Source: Zavarzinia sp. (lineage in GTDB: Bacteria; Pseudomonadota; Alphaproteobacteria; Zavarziniales; Zavarziniaceae). From it: a DNA stretch of 10,880 bases. The position numbers were made by a program, and so were the translations under genes. Each line of letters begins with the position of its first letter. Position 1 is the first letter of the stretch. The stretch lies in NCBI GenBank assembly GCA_028694545.1, contig JAQVKV010000030.1:1-10880 (forward strand), written 5' to 3'. The notes below the pieces were generated by a model that saw only the letters and a program-made list of their open reading frames with translations, did not search any database and was not told the DNA's origin. Shown here in pieces: positions 1-6,863 of the stretch.

Positions 1-479
1 CTCAGGCGGAAGCGCTCCGCGCCGAAGATGCCCGGAATGGCGATGACATCCGGCACGTGGCGGCCGTCGTACCAGGCGTTGAATTCGTCTTCCATCCCCA
101 TGGTCGGGCGCGACAGGGCGACGAAGAGCTGGCGCCGGTGCCCCGCTTCGCCGGTGAAAGGGGCGACCGGGCTGAAGACCAGCGCGGTCAGGCTTTCCGG
201 GTCCAGCACGTCCGAGACGGCGATACGGCCGTCCGAATGGGAATCGACCAGTTCGGTCAGCATGGCGCCGAGATCCTCGCACTCGAGATCATAGAGCACC
301 ATGTAGGACCAGGGCGCCTTGCCGGCGAAGGGCCGGACCAGGCGATAGCGCGTCGCCCGGACGAAACCGGGCAGGCGCATGAGGTCCGGGATATGCTGAT
401 TGTCGTACCAGTCGTTGTATTCGTCTTCCCGATCACTGCTCGCGGGATTGGACAAGACGATCTGAATATGCCGGGCCAT
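1..479 (-). CDS. Two-unit dimeric alpha/beta-barrel (EthD/ferredoxin-like) protein, 3' end beyond the window
   Basis: The reading frame opens at the ATG at 479 and stays open to the window edge, giving 159 residues with no stop, so the C-terminus is missing. An AAGGTGG ribosome-binding sequence (484-490 on the plus strand) sits just upstream. The protein starts MARHIQIVLSNP and contains two related units: residues 18-47 (core NDWYDNQHIPDL) and residues 130-159 (core NAWYDGRHVPDV). By hand these match at 16 of 30 positions, sharing EDE, WYD, H.PD and PG. A strand followed by an N.WYD..H.PD helix start is typical of small dimeric alpha/beta-barrel (EthD-like) proteins, here apparently fused as a tandem so that one chain could form an intramolecular pair. 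No substrate can be named. It is transcribed divergently from fumC with 96 bp between the start codons. The family assignment is by motif resemblance only. Confidence 0.75.
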   Translation of the reverse strand, partial: MARHIQIVLSNPASSDREDEYNDWYDNQHIPDLMRLPGFVRATRYRLVRPFAGKAPWSYMVLYDLECEDLGAMLTELVDSHSDGRIAVSDVLDPESLTALVFSPVAPFTGEAGHRRQLFVALSRPTMGMEDEFNAWYDGRHVPDVIAIPGIFGAERFRL

Positions 480-565
480 CCCCCCACCTTCTTGTCATCT
501 GGGTTCGCCGTTCGTGGCTGACACAGAAGCGTCTCTTAATGGCGCTACCATGCAACCGTCCATAT

Positions 566-570
566 GGAGG
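566..570 (+). promoter_or_regulatory. fumC ribosome binding site that decides the start
   Basis: GGAGG lies 5 nt before the ATG at 576. It overlaps an earlier in-frame ATG (564-566), which would add only four residues (MEDL). The earlier ATG has no Shine-Dalgarno of its own, so 576 is the better start. A start at 576 also aligns the protein with the usual FumC N-terminus. Confidence 0.7.
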
Positions 571-575
571 ATCTG

Positions 576-1982
576 ATGGGCAATACCCGCACGGAACGCG
601 ACAGCTTCGGCCCCATCGAGGTGCCGGCCGATCGCCTGTGGGGTGCGAACACGCAACGCAGCCTGGAGAATTTCCCGATCGGCGATCCTGTCGCCGAACG
701 CATGCCGGCCGCCATCATCCGCGGCCTCGCCCTCGTCAAGCTCGCCGCGGCAAGGGTGAACGGCGCCATGGGCAAGGTGCCGGCGGAACTCGCCGCCGCC
801 ATCGCGGACGCGGCCGCCGAAGTGGCGGACGGGTGCCATGACGACGAATTCCCCCTGGTGATCTGGCAAACGGGCTCCGGCACCCAGAGCAACATGAACG
901 TGAACGAGGTCGTCGCCAATCTCGCCAACGCGGCGCTGGGGGGGGCCCGGGGCTCCAAGTCGCCGGTCCATCCGAACGATCATGTGAACTACGGCCAGTC
1001 CTCGAACGACAGTTTCCCGACCGCGATCCATGTCGCCGCCGCCGAGGAAACGAGCCGCCGCCTGCTGCCAGGCCTGCGTCACTTGCAGAAGGCGCTGGCC
1101 GAGAAGGCTGAAAGCTGGGCTCGCCTCGTGAAGATGGGCCGCACCCACCTGCAGGACGCGGTGCCCCTGACCCTCGGACAGGAATTCGGTGGCTATGCCG
1201 CCCAGCTCGATTTCGCGGTCGCCGGTATCGAACGCGCTTTGACCGGCGTGCTGGACCTGGCTCAGGGCGGCACCGCCGTGGGCACCGGGCTGAATACCGC
1301 CGTGGGCTTCGCCGAGAAGATCGCCGACGAACTGGCGGCCCTCACCGACCTGCCCTTCCGCTCCGCCCCGAACAAATTCGCGGCGCTGGCCGGGCACGAG
1401 GCGGCGCTGGCCCTGTCCGCCTCGATCGAGGTGGCGGCGGTCGCCTGCTTCAAGATCGCCAGCGACATTCGCCTGATGGGCTCGGGCCCGCGTTCGGGGC
1501 TTGGCGAATTGTCGCTGCCCGAAAACGAACCAGGCTCCTCCATCATGCCGGGCAAGGTGAATCCGACCCAGGCGGAAGCCCTGACCATGGTGGCGACTCG
1601 GGTGCACGGCAATCACGCCACCATCGCCTTCGCCGCCTCGCAGGGCCACTTCGAGCTGAACGTGTTCAAGCCGGTGATCGGTGCCGCCCTCCTGCAGTCG
1701 ATCGCCCTGCTCGGCGATGCCGCGCGCTCCTTCGCCGACCGCTGCGTGATCGGCGCCCGCGCGAACGAGATGAAGCTCGACGAGGCGGTGCGCCGCTCGC
1801 TCATGCTGGTGACGGCGCTCGCCCCCGAGATCGGCTACGACAATGCGGCGAAGATCGCCAAGCACGCCCACACGCATAACCAGACCCTGCGCGAGGCAGC
1901 CCTCGAACTGGGTCTCATCGACGATGCGCGTCTCGACGCGCTGCTGGATCCCGCGACCATGCTGGGACCCGATCAGGATTAG
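576..1982 (+). CDS. fumC: Class II fumarate hydratase (fumarase C)
   Basis: Cytosolic, iron-independent enzyme that reversibly hydrates fumarate to L-malate in the TCA cycle; homotetramer of the aspartase/fumarase superfamily. From the ATG at 576 it is 468 residues, essentially the length of E. coli FumC (467). The start MGNTRTERDSFGPIEVPADR resembles the usual FumC N-terminus. Visible signatures are SGTQSNMNVNEV near residues 101-112, GQSSNDSFPT near 140, GRTHLQDAVPLTLGQ from residue 188 (His191 matches the catalytic His188 of E. coli), and the superfamily signature GSSIMPGKVNPTQ at 320-332 with the catalytic serine in the SS loop. All catalytic motifs are intact. An upstream ATG at 564 would add four residues. 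A CTGACA at 518-523 could be a -35 element, but I find no convincing -10 at the right spacing. The RHH gene follows after 9 nt, so the two are probably cotranscribed. Confidence 0.97.
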   Translation: MGNTRTERDSFGPIEVPADRLWGANTQRSLENFPIGDPVAERMPAAIIRGLALVKLAAARVNGAMGKVPAELAAAIADAAAEVADGCHDDEFPLVIWQTGSGTQSNMNVNEVVANLANAALGGARGSKSPVHPNDHVNYGQSSNDSFPTAIHVAAAEETSRRLLPGLRHLQKALAEKAESWARLVKMGRTHLQDAVPLTLGQEFGGYAAQLDFAVAGIERALTGVLDLAQGGTAVGTGLNTAVGFAEKIADELAALTDLPFRSAPNKFAALAGHEAALALSASIEVAAVACFKIASDIRLMGSGPRSGLGELSLPENEPGSSIMPGKVNPTQAEALTMVATRVHGNHATIAFAASQGHFELNVFKPVIGAALLQSIALLGDAARSFADRCVIGARANEMKLDEAVRRSLMLVTALAPEIGYDNAAKIAKHAHTHNQTLREAALELGLIDDARLDALLDPATMLGPDQD

Positions 1983-1991
1983 GGGAGTATC

Positions 1992-2228
1992 ATGCAGAAG
2001 CGTTCGATCGAGATTGCCGGCCACCGCACCTCGGTCAGCCTCGAAGACAGTTTCTGGGGCGCCCTCGCCGACTATGCCCGCCTGAGAGGCCGGACGGTGA
2101 ACGCCGTGGTGACCGACATCGACGCTGGCCGGGACGGCGACACCAATCTGTCGAGCGCGATCCGCCAGTTCCTGCTGGCGGCGGCACGGGCGGGCGATCT
2201 GCCCCTGCCGCCCACCGAACCAGCCTGA
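1992..2228 (+). CDS. Small ribbon-helix-helix domain protein (RHH_4-like)
   Basis: A 78-residue protein. Residues 3-17 (KRSIEIAGHRTSVSL) look like the N-terminal beta strand of a ribbon-helix-helix fold. They are followed by helix EDSFWGALADYARLRG (about 18-33), a second segment starting TVNAVVTDIDAG, and a helix around SSAIRQFLLAAARAG. This arrangement, including the H.TSVSLE..FW..L motif, matches the alphaproteobacterial RHH_4 family (PF13467) as I remember it. RHH proteins are usually dimeric DNA binders, but the target here is unknown. A GGGGAG Shine-Dalgarno (1982-1987) overlaps the last base of the fumC stop codon, so translation is probably coupled or at least in the same operon. The gene ends 9 bp from the convergent transglutaminase stop, leaving no room for a conventional terminator. 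Confidence 0.85.
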   Translation: MQKRSIEIAGHRTSVSLEDSFWGALADYARLRGRTVNAVVTDIDAGRDGDTNLSSAIRQFLLAAARAGDLPLPPTEPA

Positions 2229-2237
2229 TCCAGCCGA

Positions 2238-3125
2238 TTACGCGGTGACAGCCGTTACCGAGACCTCGACCGTCATGCCGAGGTAGTCGCCGGTATCGCC
2301 GGTGAAGCTGCCGCTGACGGGCACCGCCTGGAACGGATCGCGGGTGACGGCGACGCGGATCAGGGCTTCGCTGCCGATCAGGCCGTTCGTCGGGTCGTAT
2401 TCGACCCAGCCCGCCCCCGGCACATAGACTTCGGCCCAGGCGTGGGTGGCGCCCGCCCCCTGCACCGCCTCGCCATCAGCGGAGGCATCGAGCGCCGGAT
2501 CATAGAGATAGCCCGAGACGAAACGCGCACCGAAGCCGAGGTGGCGCACCGCCTCGATGAACAGCAGGGCGAAATCGCGGCAGGTGCCGCTGCCCGCCAG
2601 CAACGTCTCCTGCGGCGTCTGGGTGCCTTCCTCATCGCGCGAGGCATAGGTGAAACCGTCGCGAATGCCCTGGTTGATATCGGCGAGCAGCGCGAGCGTA
2701 TCCGTGCCCTTGGCCATGACGAAGCCTTCGACCCATGCCTCCAGCTCGCCCTTGCGGTCCGCGTAATGGTTCTCACGCAAGGGGCCAAGGTCGCGTCGAT
2801 CCTCGGGAGAATAGATGAAGGGGTAGGTCGCGGCGTCCGGATCGATGTCGAGCCGGGGCGGCACGTAAGGATAGCGGTCGAGTTCCAGCGTGCTCTCGAT
2901 CTCGAGATGGTCGGCCGGCTCATGGAACTCCACGAGCGCGACGGAATTGCCGAAAACGTCGTGCAGCCAGCGCGCCTCGCCTGGCGGCGAGAGCGTGAGG
3001 GTGGCGTCGATCAGGCGCAGGTCGTGGCTGTCACGCGGGCGGATCATCAAGCGATGCGGGCCGAGCGTTACAGGCTTGGCGTAAGAATACCGGGTGACAT
3101 GACGAACGATGAGGCGCTTCGCCAT
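2238..3125 (-). CDS. Transglutaminase-like family protein (bacterial N-terminal domain + core)
   Basis: A 295-residue protein with an N-terminal beta domain (residues about 3-85, including RHVTRYSYAKPVTLGPHRL and RPRDSHDLRL) typical of bacterial transglutaminase-like proteins (PF08379). A papain-like transglutaminase core (PF01841) follows at about 140-250. The catalytic triad is present: Cys182 in GSGTCRDFA, His228 in ATHAWAEVYV and Asp244 in VEYDPTNG. The family includes cysteine proteases, amidases and possible peptide cross-linkers; the substrate cannot be told. No signal peptide is evident, so it is probably cytoplasmic unless exported otherwise. Its ATG overlaps the stop of the upstream AsmA gene (TAATG at 3127-3123), which implies translational coupling. 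The alpha-E and circularly permuted ATP-grasp genes that often accompany this family are absent here. It is convergent with the RHH gene. Confidence 0.93.
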   Translation of the reverse strand: MAKRLIVRHVTRYSYAKPVTLGPHRLMIRPRDSHDLRLIDATLTLSPPGEARWLHDVFGNSVALVEFHEPADHLEIESTLELDRYPYVPPRLDIDPDAATYPFIYSPEDRRDLGPLRENHYADRKGELEAWVEGFVMAKGTDTLALLADINQGIRDGFTYASRDEEGTQTPQETLLAGSGTCRDFALLFIEAVRHLGFGARFVSGYLYDPALDASADGEAVQGAGATHAWAEVYVPGAGWVEYDPTNGLIGSEALIRVAVTRDPFQAVPVSGSFTGDTGDYLGMTVEVSVTAVTA

Positions 3126-6100
3126 TACTTCGTCCCGAACCCCTTGAAGATCTGGTCCACGATGGCCTTGCCCGGATCGTTGCCGCCGCTGCCGCTACCG
3201 CCGGGCAAGGGCAGGCCCGGGATCTTGCTGCCGATGAACTTCTGCAGATAGTAATTCTCGATGTCGCGGGACTTCACTTCCGCATCCGGCGCATCGATCG
3301 GGCCCGTGATGTCGAGGCCGAGCGCCGGCAGGTCGGCGGGCTCGTTCAGCTTGATCGCGAAGCGCAACCGGGTGACCCAGGCCGGCAGGTCCACTGTGCC
3401 CGTGCCACCCAGCGTGCCGCCATCCATGTCGTAGGTGACATCGCCGAGCGAGATCACGCCCCGCGCCACGGTGAGGGACGCGGCGAGGCGGCGGTAGGCC
3501 GTGCTGCCCACCTTCACCGCGCTGGCGATACGGCCGACGATGTCGCCCGGCTGGTTCACGGTCTTCAGGCCGTCGGACAAGGTCTTCAGGTCGATGCCGT
3601 GCAGTCGGCCGTCGCTTGCCGCGACCGCGCCCTTGCCGGCGAGACTGGAGACGACCTCGAACACGCTGCGTCCCTTGCCGGTCACGGAAAGATCCATGTC
3701 GGTCTTGCCCGAAAGCCCGGGCTCCGCGCCCTTGCGCCGCGTCAGGGCGTCGAGATCGAGGCCCAGCGCCTTCACGTCGGCCTGAAGCGACAAGGCTTCT
3801 CCGCTGGCATCGAGTGTGACGGCGGCGGCGATTTCGCCCGAATCGGCCTTGGTCCTGAAGCCCGTGAAGGCGATGCGGCCGCCACCGGCCTCGATCCGGC
3901 CGGTCACGGCATCGAAGCGCCGGTCGCCTACCGCCAGCCGGTCGAAGGCAACGGTGAACACCCCTTCCGCCCGGCGTAGCGCCGCAAGATCGAAGGGTTT
4001 GGTGGACCAGCGGCCAGACGCGGCCGGGGTCGTCTTGCGACCGCCGGCTGGCGCTGTCGCGGCCCCGGTCTCGCCGCCGCCGAACAGGGCCAGATCGAGA
4101 TAGGAACCAGTGACCTCACCCTCGAAGCGCAGGTGCTCGCCGGTCGAGAGCGTGCCCTTGGCAGCCAGCCGGTTCTGGCCGGCGACCAGCTTCAGGGTAC
4201 CGAGCTTCAGCGTCTCGCCTTGGCGCGACGCCGTGAGATCGAGAGACAACGCGCCGGACACGGGCCCGACAAGGCCAAGCCGGGTCAGCATGGCCGCGCC
4301 ATTGTCGGCGGCCAGCGTAGCCCCCAGATCCTGCCCGTCCTTGGTCGAGGCGAGATCGACCTTGAGCGCGGCGACGCCAAGCTTGCCATCGACACGCAGC
4401 GTCGGCGCCGCCGCCGTACCACGCAGGCCGACGTTGAGATCGACCGGGCCGAGCACGGGGCCCGACGCCGGTGGCGACAGACCCGCCTGGGCCGCCAGCG
4501 CGACGAGTTCAGGCGCGCTGAACGTGCCCTTCAGGTCGAATTGCGGTGCGCGCAGTGGGCCGATGGGGCCGGCCAGCGCCAACCGCGTCTCCCCGACGGC
4601 GAGCCAGGCGTCGATCGCCGCCGCCTCCGGCTTGCCGGTCAGCCGCCCCTCGACCGCGAAACGGCCGAGCCGCTCCATCCCCGGGCCGGCATCAATGCCC
4701 GCGAGATCAAGGGCTGGCTTCGGCGAGGGCGCCGCCAACCTGAAGGCAAAATCGGCTTCCGGCGCGCCCTTGGTCAGACCCAGCTTGCCACTGGCGGAAA
4801 GTGCCAGGCCGGCATAATCATCGACCGAGAGGGTGGCGAGGCGAAGCGCGGACGGTGCCAGGGTCCCGTCGAAAAGCACCGCCTTCAGCGTCGCGCCATG
4901 GAATTTCAGAGCGCCGACCGCAAGACGCAGGCCAATGTCGAAGCCAAGGTCCGGAATGGGCGACTCCGGTTGCTTCGCCCCGATTTCGGCGAGCGGGCTC
5001 GACGTGGCGGGGGCCGGTGTCGTCGCGGGGGTCAGGGTCGCGGCGCCCAGATAGGCGTCGGCATCGAAACGATCGATATCGAGGGCCAGCATGGCCGTCG
5101 GGCGCGGGCCGGGCTGCCAGCCGGCGCTGCCCTTCGCCGTCGCCCCGTCGAGCCGGACCACCAGATCCTGCAGCGCGGCGCCAAGCCCGTCGGTCGAGAT
5201 CTTGGCGGTCAGGCCGAAACGGGTCAGGCGGTCGGCGGGCAGGCCTTCGGGCGTCAGCTTCAGCCAGTCGGTCAGCGCGCGCGGATTATCGGAGGCGATG
5301 TCGACCGTGCCTTCAAAGCGCGAACGCCCGTCGCGCGTGGCGGCCGTCCCCGACAGGCCGAAATCGGTCCCGCCCGGCAGCACGGCGGAAGCCCGCGACA
5401 GACTGAGGCGTCCCCCCTCGATCGCAGCCACCAGGGCGATCTTCTGCACGACGGCGCCGGACCATTGCAGGGCATCGACCCCGAGATCGACATCGGCCGT
5501 GAAGCCGGTGGGCAGGACAAAGCCGGGCGCGGCGGCCGGCATGGTGGCGGCAGGCGAGGTCACCGCGGCCGCGGGGGTCTCCCCCGCCGTGCGCGCGGCC
5601 GCGACCAGGGCATCCCCGTCCAGCCGGGGCATGCGCAGCTTCAGCGAGACGGCGGGCACCTCGGCCAGATCGACCGTGAGATTGCCGCTGCCCCGCGACT
5701 CGCCGATGCCGACGGCGAGATCATCGACAGCGATACGCTTCGTCGTCGCCGTCACCATGCCTTCGGCGGAAATCGGGCCGTGCAGGGGCAGGACGATCCC
5801 GGTGAGACCGGCGAAGGCCGCCGCGTCGTCCACTGTAAGGCGCATCTTTCCGTTCAGCGCGGGCCCCGCCTTGCCGGCAAGATCGACAATCCCGCCCAGA
5901 GTCACCGCCGCGCCGGCAAGGCCGAGCTTCAGGTCATAGCCGACAGGCTCGTCATGGCCGATGCGCCCGACAGCGGCATCGAGCATCACGGGCATGCCGC
6001 CATAGCTGGCACCGCCATTCAGGGTGAAAGGGCCCGCCAGGCTGGGCGCCGACAGCGTGGCTTCGATCGCCTCGATGCGCTGGCCAAGGCCGGACGCGGG

Positions 6101-6595
6101 CCGCCACTCGAACGAGCCATCCTCGATCACCACGCGCTGCACGGCGATGGAACCGCCGCCATCACTGGCCGCCCCCACCCCCGTCGCCGCCGAGCCCGCG
6201 TCCGGCGACGCGGTTACATCGGCCAGCATTGCCTCGTCGAGGACGATTCGCGGCCGGGTCAGGCGAACATCCGCGACCTCCACATTGCCGCCCAGCAGGG
6301 GCAGCAGGCTGAGACGGAGATTGATCGCGTCGACGCTGGCGAGGTCGGGTGACGTGGCGGCGACATCGGTGCCTGCGGGGCCGACGATTCTGATGTTCGC
6401 GACCGAGATCGCCGGAGCCGGCAGAAGGGTAAAGCGGATGTCGCCGCCCAACACCACGCGATGCCCCGTTGCGTCCTCGATCAGTTGGGTGATGCGAGGC
6501 TTCTGGTCGTTGAGGTCGACGAGCAGAGGCGCCGCGAAGCCGAGCCCGATCACGAGGCCGACCGCCGCACCGACGCCGATCAGAAGCTTGCGCAA
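3125..6595 (-). CDS. AsmA family protein, membrane-anchored, 1156 residues
   Basis: A large envelope protein of the AsmA group. Relatives (AsmA, TamB, YhdP) are repeating-beta-groove proteins implicated in outer-membrane assembly and in moving lipids across the periplasm. Residues 1-27 form a short basic start and one hydrophobic anchor (LLIGVGAAVGLVIGLGFAAP). The AsmA-type sequence DLNDQKPRITQLIEDATGHR follows at 27-46, then GDIRFTLLPAPAISVANIRI. The rest is long amphipathic beta sequence with Ala/Pro/Thr-rich linkers near 335-358, 519-546 and 836-865. Towards the C-terminus come an AsmA_2-like stretch (SDGRLHGIDLKTL, DGGTLGGTGTVDLPAW) and a Gly/Ser/Pro tail (PGLPLPGGSGSGG). The start codon is TTG at 6595, chosen because GGAGG lies 6 nt upstream and the anchor follows at once. 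It overlaps the transglutaminase start by one base. A longer AsmA protein than E. coli AsmA; the exact substrate is unknown. Confidence 0.92.
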   Translation of the reverse strand: MRKLLIGVGAAVGLVIGLGFAAPLLVDLNDQKPRITQLIEDATGHRVVLGGDIRFTLLPAPAISVANIRIVGPAGTDVAATSPDLASVDAINLRLSLLPLLGGNVEVADVRLTRPRIVLDEAMLADVTASPDAGSAATGVGAASDGGGSIAVQRVVIEDGSFEWRPASGLGQRIEAIEATLSAPSLAGPFTLNGGASYGGMPVMLDAAVGRIGHDEPVGYDLKLGLAGAAVTLGGIVDLAGKAGPALNGKMRLTVDDAAAFAGLTGIVLPLHGPISAEGMVTATTKRIAVDDLAVGIGESRGSGNLTVDLAEVPAVSLKLRMPRLDGDALVAAARTAGETPAAAVTSPAATMPAAAPGFVLPTGFTADVDLGVDALQWSGAVVQKIALVAAIEGGRLSLSRASAVLPGGTDFGLSGTAATRDGRSRFEGTVDIASDNPRALTDWLKLTPEGLPADRLTRFGLTAKISTDGLGAALQDLVVRLDGATAKGSAGWQPGPRPTAMLALDIDRFDADAYLGAATLTPATTPAPATSSPLAEIGAKQPESPIPDLGFDIGLRLAVGALKFHGATLKAVLFDGTLAPSALRLATLSVDDYAGLALSASGKLGLTKGAPEADFAFRLAAPSPKPALDLAGIDAGPGMERLGRFAVEGRLTGKPEAAAIDAWLAVGETRLALAGPIGPLRAPQFDLKGTFSAPELVALAAQAGLSPPASGPVLGPVDLNVGLRGTAAAPTLRVDGKLGVAALKVDLASTKDGQDLGATLAADNGAAMLTRLGLVGPVSGALSLDLTASRQGETLKLGTLKLVAGQNRLAAKGTLSTGEHLRFEGEVTGSYLDLALFGGGETGAATAPAGGRKTTPAASGRWSTKPFDLAALRRAEGVFTVAFDRLAVGDRRFDAVTGRIEAGGGRIAFTGFRTKADSGEIAAAVTLDASGEALSLQADVKALGLDLDALTRRKGAEPGLSGKTDMDLSVTGKGRSVFEVVSSLAGKGAVAASDGRLHGIDLKTLSDGLKTVNQPGDIVGRIASAVKVGSTAYRRLAASLTVARGVISLGDVTYDMDGGTLGGTGTVDLPAWVTRLRFAIKLNEPADLPALGLDITGPIDAPDAEVKSRDIENYYLQKFIGSKIPGLPLPGGSGSGGNDPGKAIVDQIFKGFGTK

Positions 6596-6601
6596 AATTC
6601 C

Positions 6602-6606
6602 CCTCC
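6602..6606 (-). promoter_or_regulatory. AsmA ribosome binding site supporting a TTG start
   Basis: On the minus strand GGAGG (within CGGAGGGGAATT) lies 6 nt before the TTG at 6595. No ATG or GTG in the same frame sits in a comparable position, and the signal anchor begins directly after the TTG. A start further downstream would cut into the anchor. Confidence 0.65.
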
Positions 6607-6659
6607 GTCCAATGCTGTTCCCATTCTAGCCACCCCAGGGGGGCCACGGGAACCGCCAC
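6607..6659. promoter_or_regulatory. Divergent intergenic spacer between AsmA and DUF4169 genes
   Basis: The 64 bp between the two start codons must hold the start signals for both genes unless they lie inside the flanking genes. On the minus strand, TAGAAT (6628-6623) matches five of six positions of a -10 hexamer and would serve AsmA, but I see no good -35 at 16-18 bp. No clear promoter is visible for the DUF4169 gene, and its Shine-Dalgarno is also weak. Confidence 0.25.
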
Positions 6660-6863
6660 ATGGCAGACATCATCAATTTGCGGCGCGCGCGAAAGGCAAA
6701 GGCCCGCGCCGAGGCCGAAGCCACCGCCGCCGAGAACCGAATCCGCTTCGGCCGCCCTGCCGCCGAGCGCAAGCTGGAGGCCGCGCGCGACGCGCTGGAG
6801 ACCCGCCGCCACGAAGGCCACCGCCGCGCCGATTCGGAAAAGCCCGACGACGATCAGGGCTGA
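6660..6863 (+). CDS. DUF4169 family protein
   Basis: A 67-residue, highly charged protein beginning MADIINLRRARKAKARAEAE, followed by ATAAENRIRFGRPAAERKL. The NLRRARK start, the Ala/Arg-rich helix and the AAENR..FGR motif are the hallmarks of DUF4169 (PF13770), a small family found mainly in Alphaproteobacteria. Apart from the tail (HEGHRRADSEKPDDDQG) the whole chain is likely one long basic helix. Function is unknown; the charge suggests nucleic-acid or protein binding, which is inference. Its last 10 bp overlap the 3' end of the convergent DsbD-like gene. It is divergent from AsmA. Confidence 0.88.
   Translation: MADIINLRRARKAKARAEAEATAAENRIRFGRPAAERKLEAARDALETRRHEGHRRADSEKPDDDQG

Noticed and set aside
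518..551. fumC promoter from CTGACA (518-523)
   Set aside because: The candidate -10 sequences (CTTAAT at 535, TACCAT at 546) are at wrong spacings of 11 and 22 nt.
495..2024. 509-codon open frame antisense to fumC
   Set aside because: It lies across intact fumC, is full of His/Arg/Gly-rich low-complexity sequence with no recognisable domain, and is explained by the high GC of the opposite strand.
4133..6352. 739-codon open frame on the plus strand inside the AsmA gene
   Set aside because: Arg/Gly/Gln-rich sequence without domains, antisense to a protein with a clear AsmA anchor and beta pattern; a GC-driven shadow.
2238..6595. AsmA-transglutaminase block as a mobile island
   Set aside because: No flanking repeats, integrase, tRNA or shift in base or codon use.
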